Shown: positions 7,950-16,170, counted from the first letter of the stretch. The stretch is 32,884 bases of DNA from Pseudorhodobacter sp. PARRP1 (GCA_002256245.1 NKIU01000008.1:117333-150216); one strand, 5' to 3'. The notes: generated by a model not told the origin, from the letters alone. Made by a program: numbers and translations.

Positions 7950-8968
7950 GCCCCAGCATTCTCAGATTCAGAAACTCCGGCCTCGCCGAAGGTGGCCATG
8001 CCGTTGTGGCAGGCCAGCGCGCTGCGCAAGATACCCAAAGCCAGCGCCGCACCCGAGCCTTCGCCAAGCCGCATGTCAAACTCCAGCACCGCGCGTTTGT
8101 TGAGGTTCGTCAACAGCTTGCGGTGCCCCGGCTCGGCGCTTTGGTGGCCGACAAGGCAATGATCCAGCAGCGCAGGGTCGGCTGCATAAAGCGCAGACGC
8201 GGCGGCGGTGCAGATGAACCCGTCCAGAATAACCGGGATGCGCGCGGCACGCGCGGCCAGAACCGCACCACAAATCGCCGCCTGCTCGCGCCCGCCAAGT
8301 GCTGCCAAAACGCCCATTGCGGACAGGCCCTTGTGCCGTGCAAGCCCGGTTTCAATCGCTGCAATCTTGCGCGCAATCCCCTCAGAATCAGACCCCGTTC
8401 CCGCCCCAACCCAACCCGCCACCTCACCGCCAAACAGCGCCGAGGCCATCGCGGCGGCGATGGTGGAATTGCCGATGCCCATTTCGCCCAAGATCAGCAC
8501 ATCGGCCAAGGTGTCCACCGCATCCGCGCCGGTCTGCATGGCGGCCAAAGTCTCGGCCTCGGTCATCGCGGGGCCGGTGGTGAAATCGGCGGTGGGGCGG
8601 TCAAGATCAAGGGCGATCACCGACAACTCCGCCCCATTGGCGCGGCAAAGCTGGTTGATGGCCGCACCGCCTGCCTGAAAGTTGCCAACCATCTGCGCCG
8701 TCACCGCCTGCGGATAGGGGTTCACCCCCTGCGCGCAGATGCCGTGATTGCCTGCAAAAACAAGCGCCTGCGCGCGGGCGATCTGCGGGCGGGCAACCCC
8801 GCGCCAGCCTGCCATGAACACCGCCAACTCCTCCAGCCGCCCCAGCGATCCCGGCGGTTTGGTCAGGCTGTTTTGCCGCGCGAGGGCGGCTTCGGCGGCT
8901 TTGGCATCGGCTTGCGGCAGGCTTGCGGCCAGACCTGCGACAGCGGCGAGCGTGGTCAGCTTCATCAT
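7946..8968 (-). CDS. cobT: Nicotinate-nucleotide--dimethylbenzimidazole phosphoribosyltransferase
   Basis: The enzyme (340 residues) activates the lower ligand, transferring phosphoribose from nicotinate mononucleotide to 5,6-dimethylbenzimidazole to give alpha-ribazole-5'-phosphate. Family signatures are NSLTKPPGSLGRLE (33-46), FAGNHGI (about 70-76) and GEMGIGNST (160-168), and length is normal (about 335-355). It starts at the first of two adjacent ATG codons, which overlaps the cobU TGA in an ATGA arrangement. The benzimidazole substrate is probably supplied by BluB, encoded at 12841. P. denitrificans nomenclature calls this gene cobU. Confidence 0.95.
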   Translation of the reverse strand: MMKLTTLAAVAGLAASLPQADAKAAEAALARQNSLTKPPGSLGRLEELAVFMAGWRGVARPQIARAQALVFAGNHGICAQGVNPYPQAVTAQMVGNFQAGGAAINQLCRANGAELSVIALDLDRPTADFTTGPAMTEAETLAAMQTGADAVDTLADVLILGEMGIGNSTIAAAMASALFGGEVAGWVGAGTGSDSEGIARKIAAIETGLARHKGLSAMGVLAALGGREQAAICGAVLAARAARIPVILDGFICTAAASALYAADPALLDHCLVGHQSAEPGHRKLLTNLNKRAVLEFDMRLGEGSGAALALGILRSALACHNGMATFGEAGVSESENAGA

Positions 8969-9471
8969 TTCACCTTCATTGGCAGGCCAGAGACGGCGAA
9001 GATCACCTCATCCGCCTCGGCTGCGATCCATTGGTTCAGCGTGCCAGCCGCATCGCGAAACGCGCGGGCGAGGGCGTTTTCCGGCACGATCCCCATGCCG
9101 ACTTCGTTGGTCACAAACACCACCGGGCTGGTCTGCGCGGGCAGGGCGGCCAGCAAGGCCTGCCCTGCGGCGCGCCAATCGTGATCGCCCAGCATCAGAT
9201 TGGTAAGCCACAGCGTCAGGCAATCGACCAAGCGCGGGCCTTTGCCGTCGGTGGCGGTCAGGGCTGCGATCAGATCCAAAGGTTCGGCATGGGTGATCCA
9301 TTCCGGCCCGCGCCGGGCTTGGTGTTCGGCGATGCGGGCGCGCATCTCGTCATCCCAGGCTTGCGCCGTGGCAATGTAGTGGGCGGGCTGGCCCATCTGC
9401 AACGCGCGCGCCTCTGCGATCCGGCTTTTGCCAGAGCGCGCGCCGCCAGTGATCAGGATGGTTTTGTGCAT
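8965..9471 (-). CDS. cobU: Adenosylcobinamide kinase / adenosylcobinamide-phosphate guanylyltransferase
   Basis: The 168-residue bifunctional enzyme phosphorylates adenosylcobinamide and then transfers GMP to it. It has the P-loop GGARSGKS (9-16), the RIAEHQARR region that carries the guanylylated histidine in the family, LVDCLTLWLTNLML, and the C-terminal signature NEVGMGIVPENALARAFRD. It is the first gene of the cobU-cobT-cobS operon. AAGGG precedes the ATG at suitable distance. Its start lies only 67 bp from the GTG start of the divergent phosphatase gene, so the two promoters must be back to back. P. denitrificans name: cobP. Confidence 0.95.
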   Translation of the reverse strand: MHKTILITGGARSGKSRIAEARALQMGQPAHYIATAQAWDDEMRARIAEHQARRGPEWITHAEPLDLIAALTATDGKGPRLVDCLTLWLTNLMLGDHDWRAAGQALLAALPAQTSPVVFVTNEVGMGIVPENALARAFRDAAGTLNQWIAAEADEVIFAVSGLPMKVK

Positions 9472-9538
9472 ATCGGCCCTTGCCCCTTCGCCGTTGTCAA
9501 AGCAGAAACGGGGCCAGCGCGAAAGGAGAAATGCGACC

Positions 9539-10117
9539 GTGCCTGCTGATACCCCGACAGAGCTGCTGTTGATCCGCCACGCCCCCGCGCTGACCGAGGG
9601 GCGGATGGCCGGGCGGCGCGATGTCGATGCCGATTGCAGCGATGCGCTGGCGTTTGCGGCGGTGCGCGGTGCGGTGGGGGGGGCGGATCACTGGCGGATC
9701 AGCCCGGCGCGGCGCTGTGTGCAGACGGCGGCGGTGCTGTGGCCGGATGCCGAACCGCCGCAAGACCCGCGGCTGTGGGAGCAGGATTTTGGCGCTTGGG
9801 AAGATATGCCCTATGCCGATCTGCCCGATCTGGGCGCGCTGTCGTTGGCCGATCTGGCGGCGCACCGCCCGCCGCTGGGCGAGAGTTTTCTCGATCTGTC
9901 GGCGCGGGTGGTGCCTGCCTTGCGGGAAGCCTGCGCATTGGGCGGGCGCGTGGGGGTCGTGGCCCACGCCGGGGTGATCCGCGCGGCGTTGGGGATGGCG
10001 CTGGGCGCTGCGGAACGGGGGCTGGCGTTTCAGGTCGCCCCCCTGTCGCTGACGACGATTGTGGCGCTGCCGGGGGGGGCGTTTTCCATCGCGGGCGTCA
10101 ATCGGATGCGGCGATGA
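9539..10117 (+). CDS. Histidine phosphatase family protein, probable alpha-ribazole phosphatase
   Basis: The 192-residue protein has the phosphoglycerate-mutase-like RHAP motif (13-16) with catalytic His14, a following RRCVQTAAVL, the acidic EQDFGAWED, GESFLDL, and the second catalytic histidine in VVAHAGVIRAALG. In this setting it most likely removes the 5'-phosphate from alpha-ribazole-5'-phosphate (or from cobalamin-5'-phosphate), as Salmonella CobC does. The reading frame is open further upstream, but the GTG at 9539 is preferred: AAGGAGA sits eight bases before it, and an out-of-frame ATG at 9531 is excluded. It opens a five-gene nucleotide-loop operon and overlaps bluE by ATGA. I leave the symbol blank to avoid confusion with the aminotransferase cobC. 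Confidence 0.85.
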   Translation: MPADTPTELLLIRHAPALTEGRMAGRRDVDADCSDALAFAAVRGAVGGADHWRISPARRCVQTAAVLWPDAEPPQDPRLWEQDFGAWEDMPYADLPDLGALSLADLAAHRPPLGESFLDLSARVVPALREACALGGRVGVVAHAGVIRAALGMALGAAERGLAFQVAPLSLTTIVALPGGAFSIAGVNRMRR

Positions 10118-10935
10118 GCGCCCGCAACGTCCGGGTGGCAGGGCATTTTGGCGAGGTGATGCAGGGGCGCATTGGCCCGGGTGGCCCGGTCGCGCTGATC
10201 ACGCTGCCCTGCCCGGTGCTGGGGGTGACGGCGCGGCTGCTGCCCGGGGCGGGTCTGACGCTCAGCAAGGCCAGTGCTGGCATCATGCCGAAGGCGCGGG
10301 CGGTCAAGCTGCTGGCAGGGTTGGGGATTTCGCTGACAGGGCAGGTGGATTTCAGCGCCGAGATGCCGCCCGGTGGCGGTGCCGGAGTATCGACGGCCGC
10401 GCTGGTGGCGCTGGCGCGGCTGGCAGGGTGGCAGGGCGATCCGCTGGCCTTGGCGCGGACTTGCGTGGCTGTCGAGGGCGCGTCAGACCCGTTGATGCTG
10501 CCTGCGCCTATGCAGCTTCTGTGGGCCTCGCGTCGCGCTGAGGTGCTGGAAACCCTGTCGCCGCCGCCCCTGATGGAGGTGATCGGCGGGTTTTACGGCC
10601 CGCCGCGCCGCACCGATCCGGGCGATACCGATTTTCCCGACATCGCCGATCTGATCCCGCTGTGGCGCGCGGCCTGTGCGGCGGGTGATCTTGCGGCGGT
10701 GGCGGAACTCGCCAGCCGCTCGGCGCAGCGGCGTTTGGCGCAGACCAAGGCGCAATCCGACCCCACCTTGTCGCTGGCGGCAGACCTTGGCGCGTTGGGC
10801 CATGTCATTGCCCATACCGGGGCTGCGCGCGGGTTGATCTTTGCGCCCGGTGCGGTGCCCGCGCGCGCGCGTGCCGCCTTGCAAGCGGCGGGCTTGCGCG
10901 GTGTGGTGCAGTTTCTGGCCGGGGGGCGCGTATGA
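10114..10935 (+). CDS. bluE: GHMP-family L-threonine kinase (BluE type)
   Basis: The 273-residue product has GHMP-kinase features: GHFGEVMQGRIG near the N-terminus and the ATP-binding glycine loop PPGGGAGVSTAA at 85-96. In cobalamin synthesis, L-threonine kinases (PduX in Salmonella, BluE in Rhodobacter sphaeroides) make L-threonine phosphate. The decarboxylase CobC then turns this into (R)-1-amino-2-propanol phosphate. The gene's position between the phosphatase and cobD/cobC fits BluE exactly. The ATG at 10114 overlaps the upstream stop (ATGA); longer upstream readings cover the phosphatase in another frame and are rejected. Kinase specificity is inferred from family and context. Confidence 0.85.
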   Translation: MSARNVRVAGHFGEVMQGRIGPGGPVALITLPCPVLGVTARLLPGAGLTLSKASAGIMPKARAVKLLAGLGISLTGQVDFSAEMPPGGGAGVSTAALVALARLAGWQGDPLALARTCVAVEGASDPLMLPAPMQLLWASRRAEVLETLSPPPLMEVIGGFYGPPRRTDPGDTDFPDIADLIPLWRAACAAGDLAAVAELASRSAQRRLAQTKAQSDPTLSLAADLGALGHVIAHTGAARGLIFAPGAVPARARAALQAAGLRGVVQFLAGGRV

Positions 10936-11873
10936 GTTTTGCCGCAATGATGCTGGTCGCAATGGCCATCGACAGCGCCATCGGCTGGCCCGCGCGCCTT
11001 TACGCCGCAATCGGCCATCCGGTGACGTGGATCGGCGCGCTGATCCGCAGGCTGGACCTTGCGCTGAACCACGACACCGCCGCCGATCTGCCGCGCCGCA
11101 TCGCCGGAGTTTGTGCGGCGGCGCTGGTGATTGGCGGCACGGCGGCGCTGGCTTGGGCGGTGCAGGCGGCGTTGCCCGCAGGGTGGCTTGGCATTGTGAT
11201 CGGCGGCGTGCTGGCGTGGCCGTTTCTGGCGGTCCGCTCGATGTATGCCCATGTCGCGGCGGTTGTGGTGCCGTTGCAGCGGGGCGATCTGGACGATGCA
11301 CGCTTTCAGGTCTCGATGATCGTCGGGCGCAATACCAAGGTGCTGGACAGCGCCGGCGTGGCGCGGGCGGCGATGGAGAGCTTGGCCGAAAACACCTCGG
11401 ACGGCATCGTGGCGCCGCTGTTCTGGGGCGCGGTGCTCGGCCTGCCGGGAATTGCCGTCTACAAGGCGATCAACACGCTGGATTCGATGATCGGCCACCG
11501 CACGCCGCGCTTTGAGGCGTTTGGCTGGGCCTCGGCCCGCATCGACGATCTGGTCAACCTGATCCCGGCGCGGCTGACCGGGCTGGTGTTTGCGCTGGTG
11601 TCGTCTGCACCCCGCCGCGCACTTGCGGTGATGTGGCGCGATGCGGGCCTGCACCGCTCGCCCAACGCAGGCTGGCCCGAGGCCGCGATGGCCGCAGGCC
11701 TTGGCGTGCGGCTGTCCGGCCCCCGCGTCTATGACGGCCACGTCGCGGATGAGCCTTGGGTCAACGCAGGCACGCCCGACCCGACGCCTGCCGATCTGCA
11801 ACGGGGCCTTGCGCTTTACGTGCGGGCGATGTTTGTGCTGGCGGCAGCGCTGCTGGTCTTGGCGCTGGTCTGA
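10932..11873 (+). CDS. cobD: Adenosylcobinamide-phosphate synthase
   Basis: This is the P. denitrificans-type CobD (CbiB in Salmonella), an integral membrane protein of 313 residues. It attaches the aminopropanol phosphate to adenosylcobyric acid through an amide bond. The signature SLAENTSDG lies at 150-158, followed by LFWGAVLGLPGIAVYKAINT and LDSMIGHRTPRFEAFGWAS. Hydrophobic segments occur at about 1-20, 58-80, 84-100 and at the C-terminus. It overlaps bluE by ATGA and is followed eight bases later by cobC, so enzyme and linker supply are co-expressed. Confidence 0.95.
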   Translation: MSFAAMMLVAMAIDSAIGWPARLYAAIGHPVTWIGALIRRLDLALNHDTAADLPRRIAGVCAAALVIGGTAALAWAVQAALPAGWLGIVIGGVLAWPFLAVRSMYAHVAAVVVPLQRGDLDDARFQVSMIVGRNTKVLDSAGVARAAMESLAENTSDGIVAPLFWGAVLGLPGIAVYKAINTLDSMIGHRTPRFEAFGWASARIDDLVNLIPARLTGLVFALVSSAPRRALAVMWRDAGLHRSPNAGWPEAAMAAGLGVRLSGPRVYDGHVADEPWVNAGTPDPTPADLQRGLALYVRAMFVLAAALLVLALV

Positions 11874-11881
11874 GGGGGCAG

Positions 11882-12841
11882 ATGCGCGATCATGGCGGCA
11901 ATATCGACGGCGCAATCGCCCGCTTTGGCGGCAGCGATTGGATAGACCTGTCGACGGGCATCAACCGGGTGCCCTATCCGGTGCCCGCACTTTTGCCGGA
12001 AGACTGGACGATGCTGCCGACCCACAGCGCCAAACAGGCCCTGCTGGACGTGGCGGCACGCGCCTACCGCACAACCGCGCCGATGCTGGCGGTGGCGGGC
12101 GCGCAGGCGGCGATCCAGATGATCCCCCGATTGGCCAAACCGGGCCGCGCCCGCGTGCTGGGGCCGACCTATAACGAACACGCAGCGGCCCTGCGCGCGG
12201 CAGGCTGGAAAGTGGACCAAGTCAGCCAGTTCGGCCAGTTGGCGGGGGCTGATCTGGCGGTGGTGGTCAACCCCAACAACCCCGATGGCCGCAGCTATGC
12301 GCCCGCCGATCTGCTGGCGCTGGCCGGGCAGGTGGGCCGCTTGGTGGTGGATGAAAGCTTTGCCGATGCCCAACCCGCGCTGTCGCTCGCCCCGCAGGCC
12401 GGGCAGGCAGGGCTGCTGGTTTTGCGGTCGTTCGGCAAGTTCTACGGGCTGGCGGGCGTGCGGTTGGGCTTTGTGATCGGCTGCCCCGACGACATCGCTG
12501 CCTTGCGCGAGATGTCAGGCCCGTGGCCGGTGAACGGCGCGGCCCTGCGCATCGGCGCTGCGGCTTTGGCCGATGAGGCTTGGGCTGCGGCCACGGTGCA
12601 GCGGTTGCAGGCCGAGGCCGCGCAGGCCGATGACTTGGCTGTGGCGGCAGGCTGGCAACTGGTTGGCGGCTGCGAACTCTTCCGCACCTACGAGACGCCC
12701 GATGCAGAAACCGCACAAAACCGGCTGGCAAAGGCCCGGATATGGAGCAGGATCTTTCCCTATTCGAACCGTTGGCTGCGTTTGGGCCTGCCCGGATCGC
12801 CAGATGAATGGGCGCGGCTGACCCGCGCATTGGAGGGCTGA
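11882..12841 (+). CDS. cobC: Threonine-phosphate decarboxylase, PLP-dependent
   Basis: The 319-residue protein is a fold-type I PLP enzyme of the CobC (P. denitrificans name; Salmonella CobD) group. It decarboxylates L-threonine phosphate to (R)-1-amino-2-propanol phosphate. Visible signatures are DHGGNIDGAIARFG and DLSTGINRVPYPVP near the start, NPNNPDGR (130-137), the PLP-binding aspartate in DES (157-159), and the Schiff-base lysine, probably Lys186, in SFGKFYGLAGVRLG. An in-frame extension to 11756 is possible, but the ATG at 11882 has GAGGGGG upstream and matches homologous N-termini. Its stop shares a base with the bluB start. Confidence 0.93.
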   Translation: MRDHGGNIDGAIARFGGSDWIDLSTGINRVPYPVPALLPEDWTMLPTHSAKQALLDVAARAYRTTAPMLAVAGAQAAIQMIPRLAKPGRARVLGPTYNEHAAALRAAGWKVDQVSQFGQLAGADLAVVVNPNNPDGRSYAPADLLALAGQVGRLVVDESFADAQPALSLAPQAGQAGLLVLRSFGKFYGLAGVRLGFVIGCPDDIAALREMSGPWPVNGAALRIGAAALADEAWAAATVQRLQAEAAQADDLAVAAGWQLVGGCELFRTYETPDAETAQNRLAKARIWSRIFPYSNRWLRLGLPGSPDEWARLTRALEG

Positions 12842-13464
12842 TGCAGTTTAGCGCTGACGAATCCGCAACCCTGCTGAGCATCCTGCGCTGGCGTCGCGAT
12901 GTGCGCCACTTCCGCCCCGACCCGGTGGATGAGGCCGCACTCGAGCGGTTGCGTGCCACGATGGACTGCGCGCCCTCGGTCGGCAATGCGCGGCCTTGGC
13001 GGGTGATCCGGGTGGACGACCCGACCCTGCGCGCTGGCGTGCGTGCCAACTTCAACCGCTGCAATTCCGAGGCGGCGAAGCTCTATCGTGGCGATAAACA
13101 CGCGGAATATCTGGCCCTGAAACTGGCCGGTCTGGATATGGCCCCGGTGCAATTGGCGGTGTTCAACGAGATCGACCCCGAGGCGGGGCATGGCCTTGGC
13201 CGCCAGACCCTGCCCGAAACCCTGCGCCAATCCACCGCGATGGCGATCTATACGCTGTGGCTGGCGGCACGGGCCGAGAATCTGGGGCTGGGCATGGTCT
13301 CGATCCTCGATCCGCACGATATCGAGGCTTTGCTGGATGTGCCGCAGGGCTGGGAATTTGCCGCTTATCTCTGCATCGGCCACCCTGAGTTCATGGACGA
13401 CACCCCACTTTTGCACCGCACCGGCTGGCAGGAAAACGCCCAGACCGAATGGCTGCGGCGCTGA
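12841..13464 (+). CDS. bluB: 5,6-dimethylbenzimidazole synthase
   Basis: BluB (207 residues) cleaves reduced flavin mononucleotide with oxygen to give 5,6-dimethylbenzimidazole, the lower ligand of B12. The flavin nitroreductase-like fold is seen in RRDVRHFRPDPV near the N-terminus, SVGNARPWRVI in the middle and LAARAENLGLGMVSILDP. The ATG at 12841 overlaps the cobC stop by one base; an earlier in-frame ATG at 12808 falls within cobC and is rejected. It is the last gene of the nucleotide-loop operon, and a long palindrome follows at 13473-13546. Its product feeds CobT, encoded divergently at 7946-8968. The oxygen requirement fits the aerobic pathway of the rest of the locus. Confidence 0.95.
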   Translation: MQFSADESATLLSILRWRRDVRHFRPDPVDEAALERLRATMDCAPSVGNARPWRVIRVDDPTLRAGVRANFNRCNSEAAKLYRGDKHAEYLALKLAGLDMAPVQLAVFNEIDPEAGHGLGRQTLPETLRQSTAMAIYTLWLAARAENLGLGMVSILDPHDIEALLDVPQGWEFAAYLCIGHPEFMDDTPLLHRTGWQENAQTEWLRR

Positions 13465-13472
13465 TATCTGCG

Positions 13473-13546
13473 CCACGCCGCCCCGGACCTGATCCGGGGC
13501 CTCGTGGGCGGGGGTGAGGCCCCGGATCAAGTCCGGGGCGGCGTGG
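13473..13546. repeat. Long palindrome (REP-like element / bidirectional terminator)
   Basis: A 31-base arm at 13473-13503 pairs with 13516-13546 with a single mismatch, around a 12-base loop. The core CCCCGGACCTGATCCGGGG lies in the left arm; its partner reads CCCCGGATCAAGTCCGGGG. It occupies the gap between the convergent bluB and cobQ genes and could stop transcription in both directions, although it has no T run. From general knowledge, CCCCGGATCAAGTCCGGGG-like palindromes are abundant between genes in many alphaproteobacteria, so this is probably one copy of a genome-wide repeat. No other copy is present in the window. Confidence 0.8.
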
Positions 13547-13557
13547 GAATGCGGCGA

Positions 13558-15003
13558 TCACCGCGCCAGGCCGAGCAGCCCCGCCACATCGACATGCGCT
13601 TCCAGATGCGCGGCCAAAGCGTCCAGCGTCGCCTCCACCCCCGCGCCATACGACAGCTTCGACGCCTGCGCGCCGATCTGGCGCAAAAAGCCCGCCCGGA
13701 ACGCATCATTCGCGAACATGCCGTGCAGATAGCTGCCCATCACCCGGCCATCGGCGGAAACCGCGCCCTCTGGCTGGCCACCCGCAAAGGCAAAAGGCCG
13801 CGCGCGGTCGGGGCCGTGGGTGCGGCCGATGTGAATCTCATAGCCCTGCATGGCAAGGCCGGTCGCAGCATGCACCGCCTCGGTGCGGGTCAGGCGCTTG
13901 TCGGGGGTCATCTCGGTTTCAACGTCTAGCGCGGCAAGGCCAGCCGTCTCGCCCGCCGGGCCTTCGATGCCGCCTGCGTCGCGCACGATCCGGCCCAGCA
14001 TCTGATAGCCACCGCAAATCCCCAAAACGCGCCCACCCCGGCGCAGATGTGCAGCCAGATCAATATCCCAGCCCTGCGCACGCAGAAAAGCCAGATCGCC
14101 GCGGGTGGATTTGCTGCCGGGGATGATCACCAGATCGGTGTCGCCGGGCAGCGCCTCGCCCGCGCGGATCATCGACAGGCTGACGCCCGGTTCCTGCGCC
14201 AAGGGATCGAGATCATCGAAATTCGCAATCCGCGACAGGGTGAGTGCGGCGATCTTGTAGGCCCCCGCGCCGCCGCCCTTCGGCAGGTCCAACGCATCCT
14301 CGGCGGGCAGTTTATGGGCATCCGCAAAAAACGGCACCACGCCAAAGCCGCGCCAACCGGTGCGGGCCTCGATCAGCCGATAGCCGTCATCAAACAAGCG
14401 CGGATCGCCGCGAAACTTGTTGATCAGAAATCCCGCGATCATCGCGTTATCACCATCCTCCAGCACCGCCTGCGTGCCCACGATCTGCGCAATCACCCCG
14501 CCGCGATCAATGTCGCCGGTCAGGATCACCGGGCAATCGGCGGCACGGGCAAAGCCCATGTTGGCAATGTCCCCGGCCCGCAGATTGACCTCGGCAGGGC
14601 TGCCCGCACCTTCCACGATCACCAGATCATGCTGCGCTTTCAACCGGTTAAAGCTGTCGAGCACCGGCGCCATCAGGCTGGGCTTCAGCGCCGCATAGTC
14701 GCGCGCGCGCACCGTGGCGATGCGCTTGCCCTGCACCACCACCTGACTGCCAGTCTCGGACTCGGGCTTCAAGAGCACCGGGTTCATATCGGTATGCGGT
14801 TCCAACCCGCAGGCCAAAGCCTGCAACGCCTGCGCGCGACCAATCTCGCCGCCATCCGCCGTCACGGCAGCATTGTTGGACATGTTCTGCGGCTTGAACG
14901 GCGCGACCGAAAGCCCCCGCAACCGTGCCGCCCGACACAGCCCCGCCACCAGCAAGGATTTACCGACATTCGAGCCCGCGCCTTGGATCATCAGGGCCTT
15001 CAT
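13558..15003 (-). CDS. cobQ: Cobyric acid synthase
   Basis: CobQ (481 residues) amidates four side chains of adenosylcobyrinic acid a,c-diamide using glutamine and ATP. The N-terminal synthetase domain has a P-loop-like [10 protein letters not shown] (7-16) and [14 protein letters not shown] (35-48). The C-terminal glutaminase domain has the nucleophile Cys330 in [12 protein letters not shown] and a late histidine in GSYLHGMF. Length is normal. It lies downstream of cobO on the same strand, but with a 240-bp gap that contains a terminator-like hairpin, so it may have its own promoter or depend on readthrough. It is convergent with bluB. Confidence 0.96.
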   Translation of the reverse strand: MKALMIQGAGSNVGKSLLVAGLCRAARLRGLSVAPFKPQNMSNNAAVTADGGEIGRAQALQALACGLEPHTDMNPVLLKPESETGSQVVVQGKRIATVRARDYAALKPSLMAPVLDSFNRLKAQHDLVIVEGAGSPAEVNLRAGDIANMGFARAADCPVILTGDIDRGGVIAQIVGTQAVLEDGDNAMIAGFLINKFRGDPRLFDDGYRLIEARTGWRGFGVVPFFADAHKLPAEDALDLPKGGGAGAYKIAALTLSRIANFDDLDPLAQEPGVSLSMIRAGEALPGDTDLVIIPGSKSTRGDLAFLRAQGWDIDLAAHLRRGGRVLGICGGYQMLGRIVRDAGGIEGPAGETAGLAALDVETEMTPDKRLTRTEAVHAATGLAMQGYEIHIGRTHGPDRARPFAFAGGQPEGAVSADGRVMGSYLHGMFANDAFRAGFLRQIGAQASKLSYGAGVEATLDALAAHLEAHVDVAGLLGLAR

Positions 15004-15040
15004 GCCTGACCCCGATGGTGCGCGCGGATCATGCGGAAGC

Positions 15041-15170
15041 CTCCGGCGGGAGTATTTTTTGCCAAGATGAAGTCAACGGATTGGACTTTCGCGCGATGCG
15101 CTTGGTCGCTGACAGCGTTCGGTATCGCGGTTCTGCCAACTTCATCTTGGCGAAAATACTCCGGGGGTAG
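15041..15170. repeat. Inverted pair of a short intergenic repeat
   Basis: The sequence GGAGTATTTT..GCCAAGATGAAGT occurs at about 15041-15073 on the plus strand and again, on the minus strand, at about 15139-15170. The arms differ by small changes just after the T run and by their C/G-rich outer ends, and are separated by about 65 bases with no gene. Similar CGGGAGTATTTT...AGATGAAG sequences are, to my recollection, frequent between genes in Rhodobacteraceae. It lies in the cobO-cobQ gap. No promoter could be assigned with confidence. Confidence 0.6.
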
Positions 15171-15216
15171 GCTTGTGTTTTCCAGCGGAAAACACAAGCC
15201 TGGGGGCTGGCCCCCA
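15169..15216 (-). terminator. Hairpin downstream of cobO
   Basis: AGGCTTGTGTTTTCC (15169-15183) pairs perfectly with GGAAAACACAAGCCT (15187-15201) around loop AGC. A second stem, TGGGGG/CCCCCA at 15201-15216, sits next to it, nearer to cobO. Read on the minus strand, the two stems follow the cobO stop codon by about 30 bases. The perfect 15-bp stem makes it a likely transcription end or RNA-stabilising structure, although the expected T run directly after it is missing. Confidence 0.55.
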
Positions 15217-15243
15217 ATCTGACCAATCACCCTGCGCACGGCA

Positions 15244-15903
15244 TCAGAACTCCACCCCCGGCTGCGCCTTGATGCCGGAACGGAACGGATGCTTGATCAG
15301 CGTCATCTCGGTGACAAGATCGGCGGCTTCGATCAACTCGGGTTTCGCATTACGCCCGGTCATCACCACATGCGTCAGGGGCGGTTTTTCGGCGGCCAGA
15401 AACGCCAGCACCTCGGCGATATCAAGGTAGTCATAGCGCAGGGCGATGTTGATTTCATCGAGCAGCACCAAACGGTTATCCGGGTCGCGGATCAGCTCCT
15501 TGGCCTTCTCCCAGCCCTTCTGCGCCATCGCGATATCGCGGGCGCGGTCTTGGGTTTCCCAGGTGAAACCTTCACCCATGGCGTGAAACTCGCACAGGTC
15601 GGGGAAATGCGTCTCGATGATCCGCCGCTCGCCGGTATCCCATGCGCCCTTGATGAACTGCACCACGGCGCAGGGCATCTCATGCGCGATGCAGCGCAGA
15701 ATCATGCCAAACCCGCTGGACGACTTGCCCTTGCCCGCCCCGGTATGCACGATCAGCAGGCCCTTGTCGCCCGCCTTGCCCGCCATTATCTTGTCGCGCG
15801 CGGCCTTCTTCTTGGCCATTTTCCGCGCGTGGCGGGCGTTTTCGTCACCCAACAGGTCGGTATCAGATGTGGGGGTGATCACGGGAAGCTCTGCGTCGGC
15901 CAT
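15244..15903 (-). CDS. cobO: Cob(I)yrinic acid a,c-diamide adenosyltransferase
   Basis: CobO (219 residues from the chosen start) transfers the adenosyl group of ATP to the cobalt of cob(I)yrinic acid a,c-diamide, forming the cobalt-carbon bond. It has the P-loop TGAGKGKS (54-61) followed by SSGFGMILR, VQFIKGAWDTGERR and VLLDEINIALRYDYL. An in-frame ATG at 15945 would add 14 residues, but the bases before it show no ribosome site. The ATG at 15903 gives the usual family length. The gene faces away from the riboswitch-led operon; that operon's predicted promoter starts only 18 bases from this ATG. This means cobO's own promoter must overlap the riboswitch DNA. Confidence 0.94.
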   Translation of the reverse strand: MADAELPVITPTSDTDLLGDENARHARKMAKKKAARDKIMAGKAGDKGLLIVHTGAGKGKSSSGFGMILRCIAHEMPCAVVQFIKGAWDTGERRIIETHFPDLCEFHAMGEGFTWETQDRARDIAMAQKGWEKAKELIRDPDNRLVLLDEINIALRYDYLDIAEVLAFLAAEKPPLTHVVMTGRNAKPELIEAADLVTEMTLIKHPFRSGIKAQPGVEF

Positions 15904-15920
15904 CGGGTGTTTTCCGTTGC

Positions 15921-15949
15921 TTGACAAGGGGCGCGGTTGTGCCATGAGG
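15921..15949 (+). promoter_or_regulatory. Predicted promoter of riboswitch-led cob operon
   Basis: A perfect -35 hexamer TTGACA (15921-15926) is followed, after 17 bases, by a weak -10 at 15944-15949 (ATGAGG). The expected start of transcription, about 15955, coincides with the first base of the riboswitch P1 stem. The position supports the call more than the -10 sequence does. Confidence 0.55.
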
Positions 15950-15954
15950 TGGGT

Positions 15955-16130
15955 TGCGCTGGTTCCTGTTTATGACAGGCGAAGAGGGAATGTGAAAGGG
16001 GGCGACCCCGAAAGCTGCCGCCCCCGCGACCGTGACCGGAGAGGTTGCCCGAGGCCACTGGAGCAATCCGGGAAGGCGGGCCGCCGTGGGGGAAACCCCG
16101 GATCCGCAAGCCGGGAGACCTGCCAGCGCA
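15955..16130 (+). ncRNA. Cobalamin riboswitch 1
   Basis: The element carries the conserved blocks of the AdoCbl-type riboswitch in order: GGTTCC, GAAGAGGGAAT, GCTGCCGCCCCCGCGACCG, GCCACTGG, GGGAAGGCGGG, and the B12 box AGCCGGGAGACCTGCC at 16109-16124. A perfect 8-bp P1 stem closes it: TGCGCTGG (15955-15962) with CCAGCGCA (16123-16130). It precedes the DUF1636-cobW-cobN operon, which should therefore be shut down when adenosylcobalamin is plentiful. A terminator-like hairpin lies 40 bases downstream. Confidence 0.95.
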
Positions 16131-16170
16131 TGTGACTGAACGGGCGAACGGGGTGTTTCGCAACCAGCAG

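Noticed and set aside
9531-9533. ATG after AAGGAGA as start of the phosphatase gene
   Set aside because: It is out of frame with the conserved RHAP-containing product; the GTG at 9539 is in frame.
15904-15945. Longer cobO N-terminus from the ATG at 15945
   Set aside because: No ribosome site lies before it, the extra residues are not typical of CobO, and the stretch overlaps the predicted riboswitch promoter.
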